A stretch of DNA of 41,860 nt from Anaerolineae bacterium (lineage in GTDB: Bacteria > Chloroflexota > Anaerolineae > Aggregatilineales > Ch27). The number at the start of each line of letters is the position of its first letter. Position 1 is the first letter of the stretch. A program made the translations under genes and the position numbers. This document shows, piece by piece, positions 21,348 to 30,434 of the stretch. The notes under the pieces are model-generated. The model saw nothing but the letters and a program-made list of their open reading frames with translations. It searched no databases and was not told where the DNA came from. The stretch is taken from contig JABLXG010000029.1 of the NCBI GenBank assembly GCA_013178165.1, positions 1 to 41,860 of the forward strand, written 5' to 3'.

Positions 21348-23936
21348 ATGATGAAACTTCTTTCTCCCAATCGGCTGATCGTGATTCTGGCGGCGCTGAT
21401 AGCGCTGGGGAGCGCCCTGGCCCTGCTGAGCGCGGGCGCCCTGGACGCGGAAGGGACGCGCACCCTGGCCCTCGACGACTCTTACATCCACCTGCAGTAC
21501 GGCTGGCAGGCGGCGCAGGGCCGCTGGCTGCAGTACAACGATGGGGAAGCGCCCTCCAGCGGGGCCACCAGCTTGCTTTACCTGCTGCTGCTGGCGGGCG
21601 GCTTTGCCCTGGGCATCAGCCGGACGGCTATGCCGGAGGTGCTGATCGGGCTGGGGCTGGCGCTGTACCCGCTGGCGGCGGCCCTGCTGGCCGATCTGAC
21701 CCGCCGGGCGGTTGAGGCGCTGTACGCCCGGCGCGGCCCGCTGGACGATAGCCCGCCGCCGTACTTCCCGCCGTGGAGCGCCGGGTTGCTGGCCGGACTG
21801 ATCTTTGGCAGCAGCGGCTGGATGGCCTGGGCCTACCTGAGCGGCATGGAGACCGGCCTGCTGCTCACCCTGATCGCCGGGACGCTGTGGGCCTTTCAGG
21901 CCGGGCGCGTGCGGCTGACGGCGCTGCTGGGGGCGCTGGCCGTGTTGACCCGCCCGGAAGTCGTCCTGCTGGCCGGGCTATTGCTGCTGGCTCAGGCGAT
22001 CCTGGACCCGGCGGAGACCAATGACCGGCGGAGGCGCTTCCTGTGGGGTTGCATCCCGGTCAGCGCGGTGATGATCGCCCCGCTGTTCTACCTGGCCGTA
22101 ACCGGCTCGCCTTCCTCCAGCGGCCTGCTGGCCAAGTCGTGGCTCACCCTGCAGCCCTTTTACCCCGATCGGGTGCTGTTAACCATCCTCGGCACGGCGC
22201 TGGATCTGCTGCTGCGTGTGCTCAATCTGCCCGCCCCGGATGGGCTATGGCATGCCTTCCCGCTGGCGCTGGCCTTCGGGCTGGTAGGGGGGCTGGCCCT
22301 GGCGGCGCGGGGCCGGGTGCGGGAAAAGCGGCTGGCGCTGGCCGCGCTCGGCTGGGTGATCGTCGGCGCGGCGGCCACCGCCACGCTACAACCTGCCACC
22401 TGGCACCACTACCGCTACCAGATGCCGCTGTATCCGGCGCTGGTCGTCCTGCTGAGCGCCGGGCTGGCTGCCCTGGCCAATGAGATCGCCCTGCGCCTGG
22501 CGGGGCGCGGCCTGCCAGGCCGGGCGGTGACTGTCGTGGGGCTGCTGATCGTCGCCGTGTGGAGCCTGGTCACGCTGGCCGACTTCCGCGCCCAGTACGC
22601 CCTGGACACGGCCACGACCGCCCGCCAGCAAATGGTCCTGGCCGACTGGCTGCGGGCCAACACGCCGGAGGACGCCGTCATCGCTGTGCACGACGTAGGC
22701 GTGATGCGCTACCGGGGGGAACGCCAGACCTATGACGTGGTCGGCCTGACCACCGCCGGGATGGCCGCCGTCGCCCGTCACGGGCCGGGCGCGATCTACG
22801 AACGGCTGGAGGTGGCTCAGCCAGATTACTACGCCGTCTATCCGGGGGCCGCGCCGCCCTATTACGGGATCGACGTTGCGCCCACGCTGCTTGGCGAGGA
22901 AATGTTCCGGGTGGCGCTGGACGACTGGTCGCCCTATACCAGTGCCCAGGATACCCAGGTCGTCACCCGGCCCGACTGGTCGGGCGTTCCTCTGGCGGCA
23001 GCGCCTCAACAGCCGCATCTGCTGGAACAGCTGGACGGCTGGTCGCTGACCGACACGCTGGACGTGGCTGACCTGGATAGCGAAGCCGCCCACGACTACG
23101 CCTGGTGGCATACCGCCCGGCCGGAAGGCTTCCTGACCCTGCCGCTGGTGATGGCCTACCATGATGCGCCAGGTCTGACCGTGACCGACGCCGCGCGGAT
23201 TCTGACCGGCGGGGAGTCCTTCACCGTCCGCACGCCGCAGACCGGCGAATGGGCGCTGCTCGTCGCCCGTCTGCACCAGACGCATGACATGACCGTGCGT
23301 GTGTACGTCAACGATGCCGACGCCGGGCTGTGGAAGCTGCCAGCACTGCCCGGCGAATGGCTGGAAAGCGCCTTCCTGATCCGGGCCGATCTGGTGCGCG
23401 GCCCGCAGACACCAATCCGGCTAGTGATCGAGGACGCCCCGCCGGAGGCCCGCCTGAGCGCCGCTCACTTCTGGCTGTACCAAGGCGAGCCGCAGCTCTT
23501 GCCGCCCCCGCCAGGGACAATCAGCGGCGCGGCCTTCGCCGATGTTGTGCGCCTGCGCGGCTATGACCTGCCGGGCAGGGTCTATGCGCCGGGTGAAACG
23601 CTGTCGCTGACGCTGTACTGGGAGGCCATCACACCCCACCGCGCCGATCACCGTGTGTTCGCTCACCTGATCGACCCGGAGAACGACACCGCTGCAGGCA
23701 TCCTGGCCCAGGCGGACGGCGCGCCACGCGGCGGGACGTATCCCTTCTGGGTATGGGCGGAGCGCGAGGCCGTCAGCGACACCATCACGCTGACCATCCC
23801 GCCGGACGCCCGCGCCGGCGAGTACCTGTTGCTGGTGGGCATCTATGACGGCGCAACACTGGAACGGCTGCCGATCATCGGTGGGGACGACTTCGGCGCC
23901 AGCCGCCTGATCCTGGGGCCGATCACCATCCGCTAA
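21348..23936 (+). CDS. Membrane glycosyltransferase-like protein (GT-C type)
   Basis: An 862-residue protein. Roughly residues 1-420 hold about ten membrane helices. The first extracytoplasmic loop carries LDDSYIHLQYGWQAAQGRWL, the Asp-Asp motif region of GT-C/PMT-like enzymes, followed by GEAPSSGATSLLYLLLL, a hallmark of this group. The last 450 residues are outside the membrane: a region with VIAVHDVGVMRYRGERQTYD, then beta-sandwich-like parts, ending in a domain with VRLRGYDLPGRVYAPGETLS and LYWEAI...VFAHLID that recurs in such proteins. It probably transfers a sugar from a polyprenyl carrier to surface glycans or proteins. ATG 21348 lacks a good ribosome site; ATG 21351 is equally possible. 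Confidence 0.8.
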   Translation: MMKLLSPNRLIVILAALIALGSALALLSAGALDAEGTRTLALDDSYIHLQYGWQAAQGRWLQYNDGEAPSSGATSLLYLLLLAGGFALGISRTAMPEVLIGLGLALYPLAAALLADLTRRAVEALYARRGPLDDSPPPYFPPWSAGLLAGLIFGSSGWMAWAYLSGMETGLLLTLIAGTLWAFQAGRVRLTALLGALAVLTRPEVVLLAGLLLLAQAILDPAETNDRRRRFLWGCIPVSAVMIAPLFYLAVTGSPSSSGLLAKSWLTLQPFYPDRVLLTILGTALDLLLRVLNLPAPDGLWHAFPLALAFGLVGGLALAARGRVREKRLALAALGWVIVGAAATATLQPATWHHYRYQMPLYPALVVLLSAGLAALANEIALRLAGRGLPGRAVTVVGLLIVAVWSLVTLADFRAQYALDTATTARQQMVLADWLRANTPEDAVIAVHDVGVMRYRGERQTYDVVGLTTAGMAAVARHGPGAIYERLEVAQPDYYAVYPGAAPPYYGIDVAPTLLGEEMFRVALDDWSPYTSAQDTQVVTRPDWSGVPLAAAPQQPHLLEQLDGWSLTDTLDVADLDSEAAHDYAWWHTARPEGFLTLPLVMAYHDAPGLTVTDAARILTGGESFTVRTPQTGEWALLVARLHQTHDMTVRVYVNDADAGLWKLPALPGEWLESAFLIRADLVRGPQTPIRLVIEDAPPEARLSAAHFWLYQGEPQLLPPPPGTISGAAFADVVRLRGYDLPGRVYAPGETLSLTLYWEAITPHRADHRVFAHLIDPENDTAAGILAQADGAPRGGTYPFWVWAEREAVSDTITLTIPPDARAGEYLLLVGIYDGATLERLPIIGGDDFGASRLILGPITIR

Positions 23937-23940
23937 GCAG

Positions 23941-23981
23941 CAACAAAACGCAGCGGCGGAGCCTTTGTGCCCCGCCGCTGC
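23941..23981 (-). terminator. Terminator between convergent genes
   Basis: GCAGCGGCGG (23950-23959) and CCGCCGCTGC (23972-23981) form a 10-bp stem. Read on the minus strand it is followed by GTTTTGTTG, so it ends the cytidylate-kinase-like transcript; on the plus strand there is no T run, so its effect there is weaker. Confidence 0.7.
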
Positions 23982-23995
23982 CGGACCCGCTGTCC

Positions 23996-24679
23996 TCAGG
24001 CCGCCTTTGAGCCAGGTTGTTCGACCTGCTGGCCCAGGTGCTGCGCCGCGTTCACAATCACCTGCGCCGCCAGATCCAGGTCACAACGTCCCGTGTTGAT
24101 CACCAGATGGTAGAGTTGTGGGTCATCCCAGGCAACATGGAAGAAGCGATCCAGGTACTGCGCTGCGGCCAGGTCACGCTGGTCAATCAACGACCGCGCC
24201 TCCACCGGCGAAAGATGTTCCTTTTCCCGGATGCGCGCCAGCCGCCACTCCAGCGGCGCCTGAATGCGCACATGCAACACGCCGGGCTTGTCGGCCAGGA
24301 TCGCCTGGCTGCCGCGGCCCACGATGACCATATTGTCCCGCGCGTAGGCCGCATTCACCGCCGCCCGTACCAGGGCGATGCACTGTTCCTCATCCAGCTG
24401 GACGATGCTGATCTCCGTGGCGCCGGCGGTGCCCCGCGTCCGTTCGGAGACTTCGGCCACGACCCGCTGGCGCGGCCCGAACAGGCTGGCGAAGAAGCTA
24501 CGCGCCCGGTAATGTTCCTCGGAAAAGTCGACCGCTTCATCCCGCGATAGGCCGACTTCCACGGCCACCTGTTGCAACAGACGTTTATCCAGCAACCGGT
24601 ATCCCAGCAAGTTACAGACTTGCTCAGCGATTTCATCCCCGCCGCTCCCGTACTGGCGGGAAATCGTGATGACTGCCAT
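23996..24679 (-). CDS. Cytidylate-kinase-like family protein
   Basis: A 227-residue P-loop protein of the cytidylate-kinase-2 type. It opens with AVITISRQYGSGGDEIAEQV, where ISRQYGSGG is the diagnostic phosphate-binding loop, then YRLLDKRLLQQVA, MVIVGRGSQAIL and VLHVRIQAPLEWRLARI. These proteins are thought to phosphorylate a nucleotide or related substrate, but the substrate of this subgroup is not established. ATG 24679 follows AAGGGGG. A TACAAT box is present on the minus strand near 24814, and the gene borders the DnaA-box region, so it reads away from the candidate origin. Confidence 0.88.
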   Translation of the reverse strand: MAVITISRQYGSGGDEIAEQVCNLLGYRLLDKRLLQQVAVEVGLSRDEAVDFSEEHYRARSFFASLFGPRQRVVAEVSERTRGTAGATEISIVQLDEEQCIALVRAAVNAAYARDNMVIVGRGSQAILADKPGVLHVRIQAPLEWRLARIREKEHLSPVEARSLIDQRDLAAAQYLDRFFHVAWDDPQLYHLVINTGRCDLDLAAQVIVNAAQHLGQQVEQPGSKAA

Positions 24680-24844
24680 CGTGCTTGCCCCCTTGAACCA
24701 CTGTTAACGGCCGGCGTGATGCCTTTCGGCGGCGGAATCGATATGGCTCTCAGCGGGCGGCATGGGGTCCAGGGAAACCGCGTTGTATAACCCATCTATG
24801 TTTATTGTACAGCCATATTCACACAGGATAGCAGAACGGTTTCT

Positions 24845-25405
24845 TTACCCTGCCTTGAGGGGGTTTCCCAAATATCGCAAGGGCATTTCACCATCATATC
24901 GCAATGTTAAAAAATCGTGAAACAGGTTATCCACAGGCCGGTTGAAGATGAGAAAATTTAACATTGCCCGCCGCCCTAACGACCACCCCCACATCTGGCG
25001 ATCACCCCCCTGCTGACCGGCCAGGACTCCCGCATATAAAGCTTTTCGAAAATCTGTTCGAGAGCGATTCGATTCCCCACCGGTGGGCAATTGTGGATAA
25101 CCGCCGGGAATCTGGGGATAAACCCGGAAAGCTGTGGAAAAGTTAAGGCGCCTGATTCACCCGCCAGCCAGCGCTGGCAGCGAATAAGCCGCCACCCCCA
25201 ACCGCTGGCATCGCACAAACGTGCGGCTTCTGGCAACGTTGCGCCTGTGGAAAAGCGCCTGAATCATCCACATTGCCTGCTGTGGATATGTGGACAAGCC
25301 TGGCCCGCACCGACAGGATCGCCACTGCTGCTCACCCCCACTGCTGGGGGGACATGAGCTGTCTATCGCCTCCTGTCCACATATCCACAGGGCCTGCTAT
25401 GATGA
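24845..25405. other. Candidate chromosome replication origin (DnaA-box cluster)
   Basis: Two perfect TTATCCACA boxes lie at 24927-24935 (+) and 25092-25100 (-). One-mismatch boxes are at 25113-25121, 25133-25141, 25246-25254 (all -), 25264-25272 (+), 25281-25289 (-), 25289-25297 (-, TTGTCCACA, the form used by high-GC actinobacteria) and 25381-25389 (+). That is nine boxes within 465 bases and no gene. AT-richer stretches near 24870-24960 and 25030-25080, the former including the first box, could be the unwinding element. dnaA, dnaN or gyrA are not nearby, so origin activity is inferred from the boxes alone; a DnaA-controlled promoter region is the alternative. Confidence 0.7.
25398..25403 (+). 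promoter_or_regulatory. -10 box TATGAT of the histidine kinase gene
   Basis: TATGAT lies eight bases after the last DnaA-like box (25381-25389), which would overlap the -10/-35 spacer; a -35 is not clear. DnaA binding could therefore affect this promoter. The start codon is 125 bases downstream. Confidence 0.4.
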
Positions 25406-25527
25406 CTGAATGACTCTGATCCGGCTGGGGATAGCTGAGGTGTGGGGGCAATTGCCCCGCGCCGGGAATTCAAGTACGATGATCACCACCATCTGGCGTT
25501 ATCCGGAGAGAGGACAGCGCCCTCCTT

Positions 25528-26796
25528 ATGGCAACACATGAATCGCCTGAGGTGCTACGCCAGCGAGTCGACACACTGACCCGACTGGTGCAGGTCAGCC
25601 TGGTGCTCAATTCCACACTGGCGCTCGACCCGCTGTTACGCTTTATCATGGATTCGGCCAGTGCGCTGGTCGACGCTGAAGCAGCGTCGATTCTGCTGCT
25701 GGATAGCGATACGCATCATCTGGTCTTTGCCGCCAGCAGCAGCGCCGGCTCGCAGGGGCTAATCGGCCAGCCGGTCCCGCAGGAAGGCAGCATCGCCGGT
25801 CAGGTCCTCCGGGAAAACCGCCCGCTGGCGATCAACGATGTCCGCCGCGATCCGCGCCATTACCGCCGGATGGACGAGATCACGCAGTTTGAGACGCGCT
25901 CCGTGCTGGGTGTGCCCATGCTGATCAAGGAGCGTCCGATCGGCGTACTGGAGGCGGTCAACAAACGGGTTGGCCCCTGGACAGTGCAGGATCGCACCAC
26001 GCTGACCATCCTGGCCTCTCAGGCCGCCGTTGCCATTGAAAATGCCCGGCTGGTCAGCGCCCTGCAGAAGGCCAACCAGGAACTCTCCCGGCTGGATACA
26101 CTCAAGAATCAATTCATTGCTATTGCCAGCCATGAACTGCGCACGCCGCTGGGCATCATCCTGGGTTATGCCTCATTCCTCAAAGAGGAAGCGCAGGGCG
26201 CCGTCAGCGCCCACGCCGAGGCCGTCTTCCGCGGTGCGCTACAACTGCGGGCGGTCATTGAGCAACTCACCAACCTGGGTTACCTCAAGCAACATGGCGG
26301 GGTAGAGTTGGTGCGGGCCTGGACGCCGCTGGCTGACCTGCTCCACGCCGCTGAGCAGGATATCGCTTCCCTGGCGGAAGCCAAGCGGCACCGCTTGAAC
26401 GTGCTGATCCCGGCGGATGCGCCAGCGCTGTACGTGGATGCTGTGCGGGTTCAATCAGCGCTGGGCAACCTGCTGAATAACGCTGTCAAGTTCACCCCTG
26501 AGGGCGGGACGATCACCCTGCGAGCAGAGGTTAAACCGTCTGAGGTGTGGGTCATCATCAGCGACAATGGTATTGGCTTCCCTCCTGACCAGCGCGAAAA
26601 GATCTTCGAGGAGTTCTACCAGGTTGAAGATCACCTCACCCGGCACTATGGCGGGATCGGCCTGGGGCTGGCCATCGCCAGGGCGCTGATCGAGGCGCAC
26701 GGTGGGCGCATCTGGGCGGAAAGCGCTGGGCCGGGCCAGGGCGCTACCTTCACCTTCTGCCTGCCGCTGGACGCCGACCTGCCACCATTGCGGTAG
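25528..26796 (+). CDS. Cytosolic GAF-domain sensor histidine kinase
   Basis: A 422-residue kinase without membrane segments. A GAF domain occupies about residues 25-175 (LLRFIMDSASALVDAEAASI ... VAIENARLV). The dimerisation helix has SHELRTPLGIILGY with phospho-acceptor His202. The catalytic domain has the N box NLLNNAVKFTP, G1 DNGIGFPP, an F-type box FEEFYQV and G2 GIGLGLAIA, so all catalytic motifs are intact. It should sense a small ligand or redox cue and phosphorylate a response regulator, but none is adjacent, making it an orphan. It lies directly beside the DnaA-box cluster and reads away from it. Confidence 0.92.
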   Translation: MATHESPEVLRQRVDTLTRLVQVSLVLNSTLALDPLLRFIMDSASALVDAEAASILLLDSDTHHLVFAASSSAGSQGLIGQPVPQEGSIAGQVLRENRPLAINDVRRDPRHYRRMDEITQFETRSVLGVPMLIKERPIGVLEAVNKRVGPWTVQDRTTLTILASQAAVAIENARLVSALQKANQELSRLDTLKNQFIAIASHELRTPLGIILGYASFLKEEAQGAVSAHAEAVFRGALQLRAVIEQLTNLGYLKQHGGVELVRAWTPLADLLHAAEQDIASLAEAKRHRLNVLIPADAPALYVDAVRVQSALGNLLNNAVKFTPEGGTITLRAEVKPSEVWVIISDNGIGFPPDQREKIFEEFYQVEDHLTRHYGGIGLGLAIARALIEAHGGRIWAESAGPGQGATFTFCLPLDADLPPLR

Positions 26797-27022
26797 CGCC
26801 GCGCCAGGCATGGGGGGGGGCGGCAGGATGACCGGTAGCCCCGGCATGGATCAGCTTCCGGCTATTGCTCATGTAACGCTTGTCTCCTGCCATGTGCCGC
26901 TTTTCCCCCGGCCTCCTGGCTTCCTGCCTGAGGAGTCGCTTGCGCAAAGCCCGGCGATAGGGCAAAGTCTGGCAAAAACGCATTGGAGACAGTCAGACAC
27001 CGCGGGGGAGAGTTAAGCCAGG

Positions 27023-27697
27023 ATGCTGGAAGCGTTGATCTTCGATTTTGACGGTCTGATGGTTGATACGGAAAGCACCGTCCTGCAAAGCTGGGCGGAG
27101 GTTTACCGCGAGCACGGCTTTGAACTGCCGCTGGACGAGTGGATCCGCAGCATCGGCGCGGATTACGGCCCGGAAACGTTTGACCCGTGCCTCGATCTGG
27201 AGGCGCGGCTGGGGCGTCCGCTGGACTGGCAGGCGATCCAGGCGCGCCGCTACGCCCGCGAGCTGGCCCTGGCCAGCCAGCAACCGGCCCTGCCGGGCGT
27301 CGTCGCCCTGCTGGATGACGCGCAGGCGCACGGCCTGCGCCTGGCGGTGGCTTCCAGTTCTTCGCACCGCTGGGTTGATGGCCACCTGCGGCGGCTGGGG
27401 CTGTTTGATCGGTTCCAGGCGATTGTTTGCGCCGACGACGTCGCCCGGACCAAGCCCGCGCCCGATCTGTTCCTGAAGGCGGTTGACCTGCTGGGCGTCC
27501 CAGCGCACAGCGTGGTCGTGTTGGAGGATTCGGCCAATGGCGTGATCGCGGCGCGGGCAGCAGGGTTGTTCTGTGTGGTTGTGCCGACCGAACTGACCCG
27601 CCGCCTGGACCTTTCCGCAGCCAGTATGCGCGTCCAGTCACTGGCCGAATTGAGCGTGGATCTGCTGGATCGCGCCCTGCGCAACAATCATCAGTAG
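27023..27697 (+). CDS. HAD-superfamily phosphatase (beta-phosphoglucomutase-like)
   Basis: A 224-residue HAD-IA hydrolase. Motif I is FDFDGLMVDTES, with the nucleophile Asp8 and acid/base Asp10; motif II is the VASSSSHRW serine; motif III the Lys in RTKPAPDLF; motif IV EDSANG. The cap domain after motif I is the helical type of the beta-phosphoglucomutase/phosphatase subgroup. It probably dephosphorylates a sugar phosphate or similar metabolite. A GGGGGAGAG lies upstream of ATG 27023, and the next gene starts 12 bases after its stop, so they form an operon with the two hydrolases. Confidence 0.92.
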   Translation: MLEALIFDFDGLMVDTESTVLQSWAEVYREHGFELPLDEWIRSIGADYGPETFDPCLDLEARLGRPLDWQAIQARRYARELALASQQPALPGVVALLDDAQAHGLRLAVASSSSHRWVDGHLRRLGLFDRFQAIVCADDVARTKPAPDLFLKAVDLLGVPAHSVVVLEDSANGVIAARAAGLFCVVVPTELTRRLDLSAASMRVQSLAELSVDLLDRALRNNHQ

Positions 27698-27709
27698 GGA
27701 GGATGACCT

Positions 27710-28381
27710 GTGACCGAAGTAGCGGAAGCTTTTGAGATGACGATCGCCCGCCAGATACGCCTGCCGTACCTGTTAACCCTGCCAGAGGGCTACCGGGAGG
27801 ATGGCGAGCGCTGGCCGGTGATCCTGTTTTTGCACGGTGCGGGGGAGCGCGGCACTGACCTGGAGCGTGTCCGCATTCATGGCATCCCGAAAGTGGTTGC
27901 CGCACGACCCGATTTGCCGTTCATCACCGTTTCGCCGCAATGCCCGGAAAACCAGTGGTGGCCGGACTTTCTGGAAGCGCTGATCGGGCTGCTGGATGAG
28001 GTGCTGGGCCGCTACCACGCCGATCCCGATCGCGTCTATTTGACCGGTTTGAGCCTGGGCGGTTTTGGATCATGGCACCTGGCCAGCACCTACCCGGATC
28101 GCTTCGCCGCGGTCGCCCCGATCTGCGGCGGCGCGTTATGGGTGCACGGCTTCCCGCAGCGGGTGTGCGCCCTGCGCGACGTGCCGGTGTGGGCTTTTCA
28201 TGGCGGCAGTGATGACGTTGTGCCGCTGGTGACTTCGCAGCAACTGGTCGATACGCTGCGGGAATGCGGGGGGAACGTGACTTTCACCGTCTACCCTGAT
28301 GTTGGCCATGATTCCTGGACACAAACGTACGACAGCCCTGCCCTGTACGAGTGGTTCCTGGCCCAGCGGCGCGGCAGCTGA
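27710..28381 (+). CDS. Alpha/beta-hydrolase (esterase/phospholipase-like)
   Basis: A 223-residue serine hydrolase. LFLHGAGERGTD forms the oxyanion strand, GLSLGGFGSW the nucleophile elbow with Ser115, HGGSDDVVP supplies the acid (Asp168 or Asp169), and VGHDSW the catalytic His200. The pattern is that of predicted peptidase/esterase proteins with a GLSLGG(F/Y) elbow. There is no signal peptide. The start is GTG 27710, following GGGAGG at seven bases. It is three bases upstream of a second alpha/beta-hydrolase that has lost its triad. The substrate is unknown. Confidence 0.9.
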   Translation: MTEVAEAFEMTIARQIRLPYLLTLPEGYREDGERWPVILFLHGAGERGTDLERVRIHGIPKVVAARPDLPFITVSPQCPENQWWPDFLEALIGLLDEVLGRYHADPDRVYLTGLSLGGFGSWHLASTYPDRFAAVAPICGGALWVHGFPQRVCALRDVPVWAFHGGSDDVVPLVTSQQLVDTLRECGGNVTFTVYPDVGHDSWTQTYDSPALYEWFLAQRRGS

Positions 28382-28384
28382 ACG

Positions 28385-29131
28385 ATGAGATTGTGGGAAG
28401 GCTGGGTCAGGCATGGCCCGCTGGCGCTGCACTTCCTGACCGGCGTACCTTCCCTGGCGGAAGGGCACGGCACACCGCTGCTGATTGTCCCAGCCCTGGC
28501 GGAAGCCGCGGAAGATTACGCCGATCTGCTCCAGGCGCTGGCCCCCCGGCCCTGCTTCGCCCTCAGCCTGCGCGGGCGAGGGCAGAGCAGCGCGCCCACG
28601 CACGGCTATACCCTGGCCGACCATGTCAGCGATCTGGAAGCTTTTGTGGCCGCCCTGGAGCCACCCCCGTTCTGCCTGCTTGGGTGCGGGCATGGCGTCG
28701 TCTACGCCCTGGCCTATGCCGCCCGCTGGCCGGATCGGTTGGCCGGGCTGATCGTGGGCGACCATCCGGCCAGCCAGCCGGCCCTGCCGCCGGGCTGGGT
28801 GGAGGATTTCCTGGGTTCAACCTGGCGGAACCTGCCGGTTTCCGAGCGGATGATGTGCCATGTGGTGGAAGGGTTGCAGCGGGAGGCGGAGGAAGTCTCC
28901 CTGTGGGAGGCGCTGCCGGGCATCACCTGCCCGGCCCTGATCCTGTATGGCGGGCAGCCGGGCGCGGGGCTGGCCCTGCCGGAGGTCGAACGGTACCTGC
29001 AGCTGCTGCCTGATGCGCGGGTGTGGCGTCTGCCGGAGAGCGGCGGTTGCCTGTGGGAGCCAGATTACGCGCAGGCGGTGCTGGCGATCGGCGCCTTTCT
29101 GCATCGGCTGGATGAAGCCGGGCGGTCATGA
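28385..29131 (+). CDS. Alpha/beta-hydrolase fold protein lacking the catalytic triad
   Basis: A 248-residue protein with the alpha/beta-hydrolase framework: PLLIVPALAEAAEDYADLL, CFALSLRGRGQSS, LADHVSDLEAFVAAL, and the late strand PALILYGGQPGAG. At the nucleophile elbow, where G-x-S-x-G is expected, it has GCGHG, with Gly in place of Ser. The acid turn, usually G-x-x-D, is GGQP, and the catalytic His position (usually GAGH or SGH) is ESGG. All three triad positions appear replaced, so it is probably a non-catalytic relative, perhaps a binding partner of the active hydrolase just upstream. The frame is intact, arguing against simple decay. Confidence 0.8.
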   Translation: MRLWEGWVRHGPLALHFLTGVPSLAEGHGTPLLIVPALAEAAEDYADLLQALAPRPCFALSLRGRGQSSAPTHGYTLADHVSDLEAFVAALEPPPFCLLGCGHGVVYALAYAARWPDRLAGLIVGDHPASQPALPPGWVEDFLGSTWRNLPVSERMMCHVVEGLQREAEEVSLWEALPGITCPALILYGGQPGAGLALPEVERYLQLLPDARVWRLPESGGCLWEPDYAQAVLAIGAFLHRLDEAGRS

Positions 29132-29215
29132 CTGCCCCGACTGGTGGACAAAAGGAGGGCAGGCGAGGGAAGCCCGACGCCTGCACTCCTGGCGTTCATG
29201 GTCTGCGCTGATCGG

Positions 29216-30205
29216 CTAGGATGTTGGGCTCGGGGTGGTCAGGGCGGGGACCATCAGCTGTTGTAGCAGGTAAGAGATCTGAACGCGGCTCATGCCTTCC
29301 AGCTGGGTATCGCCAGCGGCGGAAGCATAATCAGCGGCCAGCTGGAAGCTGGTGACCGCCTCCTGCAGCTTGCCCATGTTCTGGTAGGCGACGCCTTGCA
29401 GATAGTAGGCGACCGCTTTCTGCGGCTCGCGGGCCAGGATGACCTGCAGATCTTCCAGGGCACGGGCGGGCTGGAAGGTGCGCAGGTAGACCTCAGCCCG
29501 CATGATCAGGAAGTTCGATTCGTCCTCAGCCAGCCGCTTGGCCGCGCCGTAGGCCTGTTCCGCTGACTCTGTCTGGCCGAGTTGCTCATAGTATGCGCCT
29601 TCCATGATCAACAGGTAAGGGTCATCGGGCACGGCAGTCTGGGCGATCTGGATCTCCTGGATCGCCCCGGCGTAGTCGCCCTGTTCGGCCAGCACGCCGG
29701 CAGCGTCGATGCGCAGGGCGCGCTCCCGTACGGCAGGATCGGGGGCCAGGAAAGCCTGGTAGAGGATAGCCGCCAGGATCACGACAGCCACCACGATTGC
29801 CGCGATGCGCAACACCTGCTTGAGCCGGGCGCGGCGCTGTTCCGCCACAATGCGCTCGATATGCCACCACCAGTGATCTTCCGGAACCTCTGCCGGGCGG
29901 ATGGCCGCCAGCGCCGCCGCGCCGCCAACAGCATTCAAAAAAACAGCCGCCTTGCGCTCCAGCCGGGCGTACAGGGATTGCAGGCGCACCTCTTCCGCCA
30001 GGAAATCGCCGCCCTTGCCCTTAAGTTCGGCCAGTTGCACCGTCGCTTCGTCCAGCAGAAGCGGGATGCGCCGCGCCTCCTCAGGGCTGCTGCGCCCCAG
30101 AATCCCGACCTGTCTTTCCAGTTCGTCCAGTGTTTCCCGGAGCCGATCGACAGCTGTAAGGGGTCGATGCCGATTGGCTTCTCTTGATAATGTGGTCTTA
30201 GTCAT
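29216..30205 (-). CDS. Membrane-anchored TPR protein
   Basis: A 329-residue protein. An N-terminal cytosolic part with coiled-coil character (VDRLRETLDELERQV) leads to one membrane helix (IAAIVVAVVILAAILYQAFL). The outer part has four or more tetratricopeptide repeats (GDYAGAIQEIQIAQTAVPDD, GQTESAEQAYGAAKRL, FQPARALEDLQVILAREP, GKLQEAVTSFQLAADY). It most likely acts as a scaffold for protein assembly at the membrane; partners are unknown. ATG 30205 has AGGGA nine bases upstream; an in-frame ATG at 30235 lacks a site. Confidence 0.8.
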   Translation of the reverse strand: MTKTTLSREANRHRPLTAVDRLRETLDELERQVGILGRSSPEEARRIPLLLDEATVQLAELKGKGGDFLAEEVRLQSLYARLERKAAVFLNAVGGAAALAAIRPAEVPEDHWWWHIERIVAEQRRARLKQVLRIAAIVVAVVILAAILYQAFLAPDPAVRERALRIDAAGVLAEQGDYAGAIQEIQIAQTAVPDDPYLLIMEGAYYEQLGQTESAEQAYGAAKRLAEDESNFLIMRAEVYLRTFQPARALEDLQVILAREPQKAVAYYLQGVAYQNMGKLQEAVTSFQLAADYASAAGDTQLEGMSRVQISYLLQQLMVPALTTPSPTS

Positions 30206-30434
30206 CGCTGTTTTCCCTGTAAGGTGCCCCGTCACCAGCTATGGTCAAGCGAGTTGGAAGAAGAAGTCGCCCCCAGGCGCGGAACCTTTGGACCAGCCGT
30301 ATCGCCTGATGCGGTGAATATCCTCAGATCGGCAGTGTTAGCGCGGTGATCGTCAGAATCAGGCAACCCGTCACCTGCGAATCGCCCATACGTCGCGTGT
30401 TTCTCCGGGCCTCTGAGTGGCAGGATTGGCCGGG

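Noticed and set aside
26812-26820. Run of nine G after the histidine kinase gene
   Set aside because: It is in a 226-base gap with no other signal. A phase-variable promoter is possible but nothing else supports it.
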